Shown in pieces: positions 17,670-27,800 of a stretch of DNA of 29,718 bases; within the stretch, counting starts at the first letter, position 1, and the number at the start of each line of letters is the position of its first letter. The notes under the pieces were generated by a model. It had not been told where the DNA came from and made no database searches. It saw only the letters and a list, made by a program, of their open reading frames with translations. The translations under genes were made by a program, and so were the position numbers. This DNA comes from a virus: positions 1 to 29,718 of IMG/VR virus record IMGVR_UViG_3300017770_000100; one strand, written 5' to 3'.

Positions 17670-19115
17670 ATGGCGACTACACTAGAAATATCGTACTTTA
17701 ATTCCTTTTGGCTAAAGAGACTAAAAAACGCTACTCAGTTTCAAGAAAGATTGCCTGACGGTGAACTAGATTTTCTATCAGGTGTAGATCCTGTAGGAGG
17801 AGGAATAACAACTGGTACACCAGATATAACTACCGGTGAAGGGTATATTGATTCAAATGTAAACGAAGATTGGTTTGTAGAAGAGGCAAGAATAGAAGGT
17901 GGTTTTAATAATGCTTCTGTTGACTTCGGTAATAAAGCTTACATCGTAGAAGAAGAATCTAGACAAGAGCGTAGAAAAAATGCCATAATATATTCAGGTG
18001 TATATAATTCTAAAAACGGTATCAACAATAGTAATCAATTTCCTATTGGCGAAGATATTACAAGAGCAGTTGATCCTGCTTCTGGAAGCATACAAAAGTT
18101 ATTTGCAGAAAATACAAACTTAGTTATATTTCAAGAGCGTAAAGTCAACAGAGCGCCTATAGATAAAGACGTTGTATTTACACAAGAAGGTCAACCTTTA
18201 ACAGCTAACAGTACTTTAGTCATTGGAACACCAACTCCTTTTGAAGGTAACTTTGGTATCTGTGAAGATCCAAGTTCTTTTGCTACATATGGATACTTTA
18301 AATATTTTACAGATAGAGACCGCGGAGTAACAATGCAACTAGGGCCTAATGGTCTTACTGAAATATCTAACTTTGGTATGATTGATTATTTTAGAGATAC
18401 ATTTAACTCTTTAAACTCTCTTTCTAATCAAGAAATTATAGGTGGTTATGATGTTTTTCAAAAAAATTATGTAGTAACTTTAGCATCGCAAACTTTACAT
18501 TACGATACTTCTGTAAATGGTTGGGTTAGCTTTCAAACATATATACCTGATCTATCAACTAGTTTACAAGGAGAGTATTATACATTTGCTAAAAGTGGTG
18601 TTTGGAAACACTACAGTAACAGTAACTACAATACTTTTTACGGTGTAACTACAGAGTCTAGTGTTATTTTTGTGTTTAATCCTCAACCTACACTTACAAA
18701 AACTTTTAAAACTATGGAATACACTGGTAGTAATGGTTGGGAGGTTGTTTATTCTAATGTAGATTATACTGGTACAGATACAAATCCACAGCAACCAGCT
18801 CTTGGAGAAACTGATTTAGAACAAGAAGGTAATAGAATACTTAGTTACGACGAAGGTTTTTACACTAATAAAGGGGTTAATTATAGAGCAGGTTTTGATA
18901 GAAAACAAAATAAATATTACGCACCTATAAAAGCAAATAACGCTACTTTGCCTGGACAGGTAATTTTAGGTGGTGGAATTTCTCCAAACGGATATAGCAA
19001 CAATAGTGGTATAAAAGGTATGTATTTAACTGTTAAGTTTTCTACCGATGGAATTGCCTCTAAAGAAGATTCTAAACAATTATTTTCTGTAAGTACTACT
19101 TACAATAATAGATAA
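17670..19115 (+). CDS. Stabilization-protein companion, tail structural protein
   Basis: This 481-residue beta-rich protein follows the stabilization gene. Distinctive blocks are FVEEARIEGGFNNASVDFGNKAYIVEEES (about 70-98), ERRKNAIIYSGVYNSKNGIN, DPASGSIQKLFAENTNLVIFQERKVNRAPIDKD, YGYFKYFTDRDRGVTMQLGPNGLTEISNFGM and RAGFDRKQNKYYAPI. From memory, these blocks resemble the C-terminal part of long stabilization proteins in other marine phages, so here the function may be split over two chains. The linker has two consecutive in-frame TAA codons and 26 further bases, so readthrough fusion is unlikely. It is a structural part of the short tail by context; the receptor-binding role is unknown. Confidence 0.65.
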   Translation: MATTLEISYFNSFWLKRLKNATQFQERLPDGELDFLSGVDPVGGGITTGTPDITTGEGYIDSNVNEDWFVEEARIEGGFNNASVDFGNKAYIVEEESRQERRKNAIIYSGVYNSKNGINNSNQFPIGEDITRAVDPASGSIQKLFAENTNLVIFQERKVNRAPIDKDVVFTQEGQPLTANSTLVIGTPTPFEGNFGICEDPSSFATYGYFKYFTDRDRGVTMQLGPNGLTEISNFGMIDYFRDTFNSLNSLSNQEIIGGYDVFQKNYVVTLASQTLHYDTSVNGWVSFQTYIPDLSTSLQGEYYTFAKSGVWKHYSNSNYNTFYGVTTESSVIFVFNPQPTLTKTFKTMEYTGSNGWEVVYSNVDYTGTDTNPQQPALGETDLEQEGNRILSYDEGFYTNKGVNYRAGFDRKQNKYYAPIKANNATLPGQVILGGGISPNGYSNNSGIKGMYLTVKFSTDGIASKEDSKQLFSVSTTYNNR

Positions 19116-19125
19116 ATATAATCAT

Positions 19126-19533
19126 ATGAAATTAAATTCAAGAGCACTAACTGAAAATGACTGGAAGTTGTTAGAAAGTTGGTGGAAAGACTGGGGTTGG
19201 CCCGTATTAAATAAAGATATATTACCTGACAATGGAACAGGTGGTATTATGATTGAAAATGAAGGTAAGCCAATTGCCGCCGGTTTTTTATACTGGAGTA
19301 ATTCAGGTTTATGTTGGTTAGACTGGGTAATATCTGATCACAAAGGGAACAAAAGAGCTAGACCTTTAGCAGTAAAGCTATTGATAGAAACAGCAGAAGA
19401 ACTAGTAAAGGCAGCAGGTAAAAAATGCCTAATGTCAATAAGCAGAAGCAATAGCTTATTAAAAATACATAAAAAACTAGGGTGGACTATAGACGAAACT
19501 CCGTCTCATGAAATGATAAAAAGAATAATTTAA
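19126..19533 (+). CDS. GNAT-fold acetyltransferase-like protein
   Basis: This 135-residue protein has the order of a GNAT N-acetyltransferase: an N-terminal strand-helix pair (SRALTENDWKLLESWWKDW), strands IMIENEGKPIAAGFLYW and GLCWLDWVISD (about 41-71), a basic turn HKGNKRARPLAVKLLIETA in place of the acetyl-CoA pyrophosphate loop, and the late pair KCLMSISRSNSLLKIHKKLGW with a final strand. The usual Arg-x-x-Gly-x-Ala loop is only partly kept (no Gly), so activity is uncertain. Small GNAT-like proteins of this form are common among marine phage tail genes. It could acetylate a virion or host protein, or be a structural derivative. It sits between tail and internal protein genes. Confidence 0.6.
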   Translation: MKLNSRALTENDWKLLESWWKDWGWPVLNKDILPDNGTGGIMIENEGKPIAAGFLYWSNSGLCWLDWVISDHKGNKRARPLAVKLLIETAEELVKAAGKKCLMSISRSNSLLKIHKKLGWTIDETPSHEMIKRII

Positions 19534-19545
19534 AAAAATAACAAT

Positions 19546-20277
19546 ATGGCAGCAGTAACAGCAGTGGTAGCTGGAGTAGGCAAAGCGGTAGGAGGAGCAG
19601 TACAGGCCGGTAAAGCGCATAAAGAAATGCGTAGAGCTAGAGGAAGAAAACAAAAAGCAAAAGCCGCGATGTTAAAGGCTATGGCGAATAGACAAGAAAT
19701 AACAAATCCATACGCAGGAGTAACTGATCTATCAGGACTAGCTAGTGATTTATCTTCGCAAATTAGTAATCCTTTTAATCAACTAACAGTATCTACAGCG
19801 GCTGCAGAAATGCAAGCTGAAGAAGCTGATATAGCTTTAGCTAATACTTTAGATACATTAGAACAAACAGGAGCAAGTGCAGGTGGAGCTACAGCGTTAG
19901 CAATGGCAGCTTTAAAATCTAAAAAAGAAGTAGCAGCTGATATAGGTAAACAAGAAGCGGACAATGCTAAACTAAGAGCTGAAGGCGAGGCCCAGATGAT
20001 GCGAGAGAAAGTAACAGCGTCTGAAAGATACCAAGACGTGTTAATAAAACAAGGAACAAGAGTTCAAGACTCTGAGATCGCTGGAGAAGTATTTCAATTT
20101 CAAGCTCAAGAAAATAGAAGTAACGCAGACATAGCTATGTACTCACAGCAGTATCAAGGTTTTGCAAACCAACAATCACAAGCTTCTCTTTCATCAGCAG
20201 CAGGAACAGGACAAATGATTTCAGGTATAGGACAAATAGCCGGTGGTTTACTAGCCCCTCCTGTACCAACAAAGTAA
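19546..20277 (+). CDS. Probable internal virion protein, Ala/Gln-rich
   Basis: The 243-residue product is mostly helix, rich in Ala, Gln and Gly. The start is a hydrophobic Ala/Val/Gly segment (AAVTAVVAGVGKAVGGAVQAG), followed by a basic patch (MRRARGRKQKAKAAMLKAM), a Pro/Asn turn (NPYAGVTDLSG), then long helices (STAAAEMQAEEADIALANTLDTL and onward) and a Gly-rich end (GTGQMISGIGQIAGGLLAPP). The Gly-rich amphipathic ends suggest membrane interaction. Position just before two larger internal-type proteins fits a small internal core or ejection protein. No enzyme motif is seen. Confidence 0.6.
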   Translation: MAAVTAVVAGVGKAVGGAVQAGKAHKEMRRARGRKQKAKAAMLKAMANRQEITNPYAGVTDLSGLASDLSSQISNPFNQLTVSTAAAEMQAEEADIALANTLDTLEQTGASAGGATALAMAALKSKKEVAADIGKQEADNAKLRAEGEAQMMREKVTASERYQDVLIKQGTRVQDSEIAGEVFQFQAQENRSNADIAMYSQQYQGFANQQSQASLSSAAGTGQMISGIGQIAGGLLAPPVPTK

Positions 20278-20290
20278 CAATAACAAAGAC

Positions 20291-21844
20291 ATGAACGAAA
20301 TAATCAAAGCTCATAACAGTAAAATAAATAGACTTGTTAACGTGTCTCAAGTAAGACGCGCTAATGAGTTAGACTTTTTTACAGACGCTAGTATAAAATA
20401 CAGAGACTATTTAAACAACCCGCTTGCTTTAAACCCTAACGAAAGCAAAAGTCTTCAAGATGTTATAGTTAATACTTTTTTAGAACAAGCTCAAGACAAC
20501 GCAGATGGTGTTTTAGTAAGACAAACTAGATTAGCTACTGACATTAAAAACATGAGTCAAGAGCAAATAAAAGAAGATAAAAAATATATTTCTACTTTTT
20601 TTACAAGACTAAATGAAATACAGCAACTAGGAGGATATTTAATTGTTGCGGTTGAACCTGTTAAACCTGATAACTTACCTAATTTTATAGCTAATTACAG
20701 CAATCTTAATATCAATGGTACAAGCGAAAAAACTAAAGACATGAACATGTTTATGTTAGCTGGTTGGGCGGGCTTGTTTAATTATTTTAACGATGTAAAT
20801 GTAGAAAAGAATTTTACATTTAGAGAAACAATAAACAAAGAAATAGCAGTATTAACACAAAGAATTTTTATTAAAATCGGTGGTGAAACTTTTGAAAAAT
20901 ATTTACATAAAAAACCATATATTATAGAAGACTTTTTATCAAATAGAAATATATATGTTAATGACATAGGAGAAGCGTATTATATTATGTATGGTGAAGT
21001 TGACTCTACTCAAACTCCAGACGGTGATTTGTTAGATTTATATGTAACTGAAGTTCCAGAGCAAATGAACTTAGGTTCTACTTTTGATAATGGTGGTATA
21101 ATGGTCAACGGTACTCTTCAACCTCAATATTTTTTAGGAGGAACAATACCAAGTGGAGACAGAAACGATCCTGGGCAAGATACTTCTATTCAAATACCTA
21201 TGTATAAAGTAGAAAAAAATAAAGTAAAAAAATCTATCATCAAACCTATTAATACTTCGGCTATAAATTTAACACCGGCTTATAAAGCAGAAATAAATAA
21301 TCATATAGCTGGTTTATTCGCTATAGCTAGTGGAAACATTTCTGTATTGTCTGGTTATACTAACAAAAGACTAGGTATTGATTTACCGCTAGGTATAAAT
21401 GAAGTAGCAACTAAAGAATTACAAAAACTATATGAATCTTTATCTCCAGAAGGTAAGGCTAGTTTTGTAGGTAATAGATATCAGTTTAATACCATATCTA
21501 AAAATTCAACTCAAAAAATTAGTTTAGTTGATGCTCAAAAAGCTTTCGTTACTCAATTAATTATGGACTCTAATTTAGATATAAAACTAATACAAGAAGA
21601 TGTACCAGGTGGTCCAAGTTTTGTAAAAGAAACTTTAACAGATCAAACAAAACAAGGTCAAGATTTAATAAAAGCATTAAACGAAAATCAAATGCCAGTG
21701 CCAGATTTTTACAAAAATCAACTAGGTATAACTGAGTGGCAAGCTGGTTTACCTTTATTTTATCAAAAGTTACCAGAAGAATCAAACGAATTACCAGCAG
21801 AACTTGACGAACAAACAGCGGCTTTAGTTGCTCAATATTCTTAA
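20291..21844 (+). CDS. Probable virion-associated protein, 517 aa
   Basis: I do not recognise this family with certainty. The first 120 residues are helical and charged (NEIIKAHNSKINRLVNVSQVRRANELDFF, TRLATDIKNMSQEQIKEDKKYISTFFTRL). A mixed part follows (GGYLIVAVEPVKPDNLPNFIANYSN, AGWAGLFNYFND), then a beta-rich section (FDNGGIMVNGTLQPQYFLGGTIPSG) and a Gln/Glu-rich helical end. There is no signal peptide or membrane span. Between a small Ala/Gln-rich internal-type protein and the giant polyvalent gene, it is likely packed with them or forms the inner tail. The start at 20291 has an A-rich leader and 13 bases of spacing. Confidence 0.55.
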   Translation: MNEIIKAHNSKINRLVNVSQVRRANELDFFTDASIKYRDYLNNPLALNPNESKSLQDVIVNTFLEQAQDNADGVLVRQTRLATDIKNMSQEQIKEDKKYISTFFTRLNEIQQLGGYLIVAVEPVKPDNLPNFIANYSNLNINGTSEKTKDMNMFMLAGWAGLFNYFNDVNVEKNFTFRETINKEIAVLTQRIFIKIGGETFEKYLHKKPYIIEDFLSNRNIYVNDIGEAYYIMYGEVDSTQTPDGDLLDLYVTEVPEQMNLGSTFDNGGIMVNGTLQPQYFLGGTIPSGDRNDPGQDTSIQIPMYKVEKNKVKKSIIKPINTSAINLTPAYKAEINNHIAGLFAIASGNISVLSGYTNKRLGIDLPLGINEVATKELQKLYESLSPEGKASFVGNRYQFNTISKNSTQKISLVDAQKAFVTQLIMDSNLDIKLIQEDVPGGPSFVKETLTDQTKQGQDLIKALNENQMPVPDFYKNQLGITEWQAGLPLFYQKLPEESNELPAELDEQTAALVAQYS

Positions 21845-21853
21845 TATAATTAT

Positions 21854-24800
21854 ATGGAAGAAGAAGAAATCACTATAGAGGATCTTTTGAACCTTGACAC
21901 GTCCAACCAAGTTGTTGAGGAAGAAGAAGAAGTTGTTGAAAAATTACCATCTATGGATATTTTTTTTAATGAAAATTCTAGTTTTGATCCTGTTTCTGAA
22001 GTTGAACAAAGCGTAGTCGCAAAAGAAAGTACTAATTCGATAAAACCTAAATTAATCAAAAAGGAAGATATTAAAATTAGTAAACCTGAAGATATTGAAA
22101 AATCTACAACACCAAGCATTTTAGAACAAGCTGTAGATATTGGTTCTACTGGTTTGTCTTTAGCTCAAAATCCTGTAACAGGAATTGCAAATTTATTTAA
22201 ATTAGCTAGAAAGTATGACAAAAACGAAGAAGAAGGTTTTGAAGTTGGTAAAGAGTTAGAAGATATTCCTGAAAGAGTTTTAGCCTCTACGTTAAGTGTA
22301 GGTGAAACTTTAGCTAATATTCCAGGGTATTTAAATAGAATTAATTTCAATATTGCTAAATCTTTCGCAGATGAAGAGTTTCAAGAAGAGTTTGATGCTA
22401 TGGGAGCTCAAGAGCAAGATGATTTCATACAAGATTTCTCTTCAACAATGGCTTCAACAAGACCTGGAACTGGTGGTTTTGTTCAAAGCTTAGGTGAACC
22501 AGGAAGAGAAAAAGCAGTTGAATTAAAAAAGTCTGCTGAAAAATGGAGAGAAGACTTAGAGGTTTACGACAATACTATAGGTCAGGCATTTGCGCAAGGG
22601 CAATTAATAGAAGGAGCAACAAGAACTTTTGCTGGTGCTGTAGAAACAATACCATCTATAATTCAAGCTATGATACCTGGTGGTTTAGGTATAGGTAGTA
22701 TAGTAGTAGGTCAAGCCGCTCAAGCTGATGTAGAAAATATAGCTAAAGATGAAAAGTTAAATACAAAAAACTTAATATACTCAACAATTATAGGAGCTTC
22801 TGAAGGTTTATTAGAAATTACTACTAGAAAAATAGGTAGCAGAATGTTTAAAGATCTTGCTGGCAAAAGCAAAGAATATGTTGAACAAACGTTAAAAGGA
22901 GTTGCTCTAAAGTTAGCCAAAGAAAGTGGAGCAGAAGGTTTATCAGAGTCTGCTACTTTAACTATTAACAACGCTGCGGATAAGTTTATTATGGGTGATG
23001 AAAAAGCTTTTGAAAACTACTGGCTAGAATTAGCTGATACGTTTATAATAGGTTCTGCAACAGGTGGTGGTATGAGCGGAGCTGGTAGCGCTGGTACTAT
23101 AATTCAAAACGCTCAAGCTAATAATTCTATACGTAGAAACATTAAAGACAGTCAATACAACTCTGTTCTTGAGGCTTTTGACAAAACAGAAGCTACAGAA
23201 GATAAAATTAAACTAGTAGAAAACAAGTTTGCTAATAGAAAATTAGACTTAGAATTAAAACAAAAAGTATCGTTAGGTGATTTAACAATAGAACAAGCTA
23301 ATGATGTAAAAACAAATTTTAGATCAACTCAAGGAGCTGTAAACCAAATAAAAACTTTAAATTTATCTGATGGCGCTAAACCAGAAGTAGTAAATTTATT
23401 ACAAGAAAAAAATAAATTATCTCAAGAAATAAAAAGTGTTAATGAGCCAGCACTAACACAAGAAGAGTCTAATAGAGTTAAAGAAATAGACAAGCAACTT
23501 AATGATATAGTTGTTAAAGATAAAACAACAAAAATAGACGTAGGAGCTAAAGCTGTGGCCGAACAACTAGAAGTTGGTATAGAAACTTTTGATACAACAG
23601 AAGATACAGCAGGTGCTATAGAAACTCTTAAAAATCAAGGTGGTAAAGTAGATATAAAAAATTCTACTGATTATGGAACTATAGTTGAAATACCAAATGA
23701 TCAAGGTGGTATTGACACTCAGATAATTATAAATAAACAAGAGGCGGCTGCAGATAACGTTGTTACAACTAGTCAACATGAAGTTTTACATGCTGTATTA
23801 AGTAAAACAACAAAAGGTAATCCAGAAGCTACTATAGCTTTAGGTAAATCACTTTTAAATGAGTTAAGAAGTGATGGTGTTAATTTAGGTGGAGAATTTG
23901 AAGCTAGACTAGATCAATACGTTAAAGATCCTAACATAAGTGAAGCTGATGTAATGGAAGAAGTGATGACATTGGCTAGTGAAGGTTTAACTAATGGTGA
24001 AATTACTATAAACGAAAGTACTCTTACTAAAATAGGTAATGCTATAAAAAAATTCTTTGGTTTAAATAACTTGAACATAAGATTTAACACTGGTAAAGAT
24101 GTTTTAAATTTTATAAGAGATTATAACAAGTCTGTACAAAAAGGTAAAGGATTAAGTAAAAGCCAACTGAAAGTTGCTAAAGAAGGAGCTAAAGGTAAAC
24201 TTATAGATAATGCTAAAACTGAAATAGAAACTATAATTACTAAACAAAGTAAATCCCCACAAGGAGAGCAAGCTTCTTCTAAAGTTCAAGAAATATATGA
24301 TGCTAAAGGCAAAGATGGCGCTTTTGAAATAATACAACAGTATGAAGGTATGGCTAATAAAATAGCCAACAAGTACCAAGAAGTTCCTGGTTTTGAAAGA
24401 CAACTGCTGGTTGACGAAATTTTAACAGGAAAACGTGGCCTTATAGATTTAATAAACGAATATAATCCTGAAAAAAACGATAGTGCTCCTGCTTTTTTTA
24501 ACACATATCTAAAATCTAGAGCTATAGAAGCAGCAAATAGAGTTTTGGGTAAAGAATTTACTGTAGACGTTACAGAGGCAAAAGGAGTTATAGCTACTGA
24601 AACAGAAACAGAAACAGAAACTGTTAGTAGAAAAGTTAAAAAACCTAGTGAAACTACAGTTTTTGATAAAGCTACAGAAACTAAAATAGATGAAGCAATA
24701 AATAAAAACTTTAAAGGTGATGATGTTAAGTTTTCAGAAACTAAAAACATACCTAAAGAAGTTGCTGATATATACGCAGAAAGTCTAGGTATTAATCCTG

Positions 24801-27800
24801 AAACAATTGTAGATAAAAGAAGAAATTACTCTAAAAAAGACGCAGAAGGTTTAACTAAAGCAAAGCAGCTTTTACTTAAAAACGCTAAAGATGACTATGC
24901 TCGCTTACCTGAATTAAAAGATGACTTTGGCAAAGGTACATTTGTACCTAAAAACGTTAAAGACGCTTTATATACTGATGGTAAATTAACTGGTACTTTA
25001 AAAGACTACATAGATCTTATTAGAGAAAAACCAGTTAAACCTATATATAGAGACCGTGTAGGTCAAACTATTAGAGGTTTATTAAATTTAACTATTAGAA
25101 ATCGTATACTAGAAACAGCACAACCTTTACAAGCAAAACGATTACAGTCAGGCGCTAAGTTTAGTAAGAAAAAAATAACAATTGAAAATAACGAAGGTAA
25201 AAAACAGTTAGAAGAAATTGCTCAAGCTAGAGACATAAACAAAGCCGCTAAAGCTATGGGTATTGAGGGTAAAATTGGAGTAACTCCTGGTAATTTACTT
25301 GAAAAACAAGAAGCAGTGCTAAAAGCTCTTAAAGATTATAAAATATCTGAAGCGGCTTTTTTAAATTCTAGATTTTCTAATTTTGGTAGAAGAAAAGTAG
25401 ATGATGTTTATATTAATGAACCTGCAAAAGGTAGTTTATATTTTGGAACAAAAGACCCAGCTTATAAAAAAGCTTTAGCGCAAGTTAAAGCAAATGATAT
25501 TAAAAGCGGTAAAAAACCTAAACGTGTAAATGCTAACACAGCGGGTACAAACAAAGCTAATATTCAAAGTGATATAAATATTGACGCGCTAGAGTCTGTG
25601 GCTTTAGAACTCGAAAAAGCTGTAAAAGCTGGGATGCCAGTTGAACTTGCGGCTTTATTTATAAGCTCTGGCTATCAAGCCACTTCTGGTTTAGTTAAAA
25701 TATCAGCAAAGTTTGTAGGAGAGTCTACAAATCCTCAGTACGCTAAAGAAGGTAAAAACAACCAAACAACAGGAGAATATAAATGGAGAGAAGAACATAG
25801 TCCTCCAGCTTCAGTTGTTGGCGCTAGTATAATATGGGCTATTAAAAATGGTCAAGTAAAACAAATATTTCCTTTTATAAAACAAAATTATATTCAGGTT
25901 AAACTCTCTAAAGCTGACGATGTAAAAATAGACAGGGCTGGATTAGACGCTACGTTACCTGATGGAGTAAGCATACTAACGCCAAACGCTGGTATTAGAA
26001 GGTTTGCAGCATCTAATATAAATCTAAATACAATAAAAGATTTTAAAACAGGTAAAACTTTTGCTGATATAATGAATGTAGGTGTTACAAACAAAGCTAG
26101 CAAGAAAAACCCTAATATAATTTATGCTCAAAACTCTTTAATATCAGAGCAAATAACTAGTGATTTAGACGGTAAAACAACTAAAGCTAGAATTAAAGCT
26201 TATGAACCGATTGCTGATTTAGAGTTTAAAGCTAGTAAAAAGAACACTACTAAATTTGGTGATAAAGTTAACAATGAAATGACTGTGGCTGATCAGCTAA
26301 CAATGTTAGGTGTTTATGATAAAGCTGCTTCTTTAGGTAGAAAACTAGACACACCTAAAAAAGGTATTAGTGTATTTGATTTTGATGACACATTAGCTGA
26401 AACAAAAGAAAAAGTTATAGTAAATAATTCAGATGGAACTACAGTAGAAATAAGCGCTGCTAAATTTGCAGAGCAAGCTAGTGAATTACAAGAAGCTGGA
26501 GCTACTTTTGATTTTTCTAATTTTGAAAACGTAGGTAAAGGTACTCAAAAAGGACCACTTGCTGATTTAGCTTTAAGGCGTCAAGGTAAGTTTGGTAGTA
26601 AAGATATATTTGTATTAACTGCTAGACCTCAAATAGCTGCTGAAGGAATTAAAAAGTTTTTAGATGGTATTGGACTAAGTATACCATTAGCAAATATAAC
26701 AGGTTTAGAAGATGGATCACCTGGCGCTAAAGGTAATTGGATTGCTGGTAAAGCAGCTGAAGGCTATAATGATTTTTATTTTGCAGATGATGCTTATAAA
26801 AACGTGCAAGCTGTTCAAGAAGTTTTAAGTCAAATAGATGTAAACTCAGTTGTTCAAATAGCCAAGTCAAGTAAAAAAATAACGTTTGACAAAATATTTA
26901 ACGATATATTAGAAAGTTCTACAGGTATAAAATCTTACAAAGAATACTCTGCAGCTAGAGCTCAAACAGTTGGAGCTAACAAAGGTAAATTCACTTTCTT
27001 TAATACACCATCTGCTGAGGATTTTACAGGTTTACTTTATAAAACTTTAGGTAAAGGAAAAGTTGGTGATGCTCAAATGGCGTTTTACAAAACTAACTTA
27101 TTAGATCCATACAACAGAGCAGAACTTGCTGTAACTAAAGCTAAAATAACTGCTGCTAACGATTTTAAAGCACTTAAAAGAAATTTAAAAACACTACCTA
27201 AGTCTTTATCTAAACAAACAGGTATTGGTGGCTTTACTTTTTCACAAGCAGCAAGAGTTGCAGCATGGACAAGACAGGATATGAATATACCTGGATTATC
27301 TAAACGTGATATAAAAGAATTAAATGATTTTGTAAATAATGATGCAGAACTAAATACATTTGTTGATGAATTAATTAAAATACAAAAAGGTAAACCATAT
27401 CCTAAACCTGGTAAAAACTGGTTAGGTGGTACAATTACTTCTGATATATTAAATGAAATAAACAAAGTAAATAGAAAAGCTTATTTACAAGAGTGGCAAG
27501 AAAATGTTGATATTATATTTTCAGATAAAAACATGAATAAACTAGAAGCTGCTTATGGTCCTAACTATGTAGAAGCTTTACGTGATCAACTAGCTAGAAT
27601 GAAATCAGGCTCTAACAGACCAATAGGAGGTTCTAGAGTAGTTAACAATGTATTAGACTGGTTAAACAACTCTGTTGGTGCTGTTATGTTCTTAAACACA
27701 AGATCTGCTGTACTACAAACGTTGTCATCTGTAAACTTTATAAATTTCGGTAATAATAATATATATAAAGCAGGTAAAGCTTTTGCTAATCAACCGCAGT

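Noticed and set aside
17638-17672. Programmed readthrough joining the stabilization protein to the next gene
   Set aside because: Two consecutive in-frame TAA codons, then an AT-rich spacer with its own start codon.
24286-24750. 154-codon minus-strand ORF
   Set aside because: It is antisense to the giant gene, with a Ser/Val/Leu repetitive product typical of reverse-strand shadows of Glu/Thr/Lys-rich coding sequence; all real genes are on the + strand.
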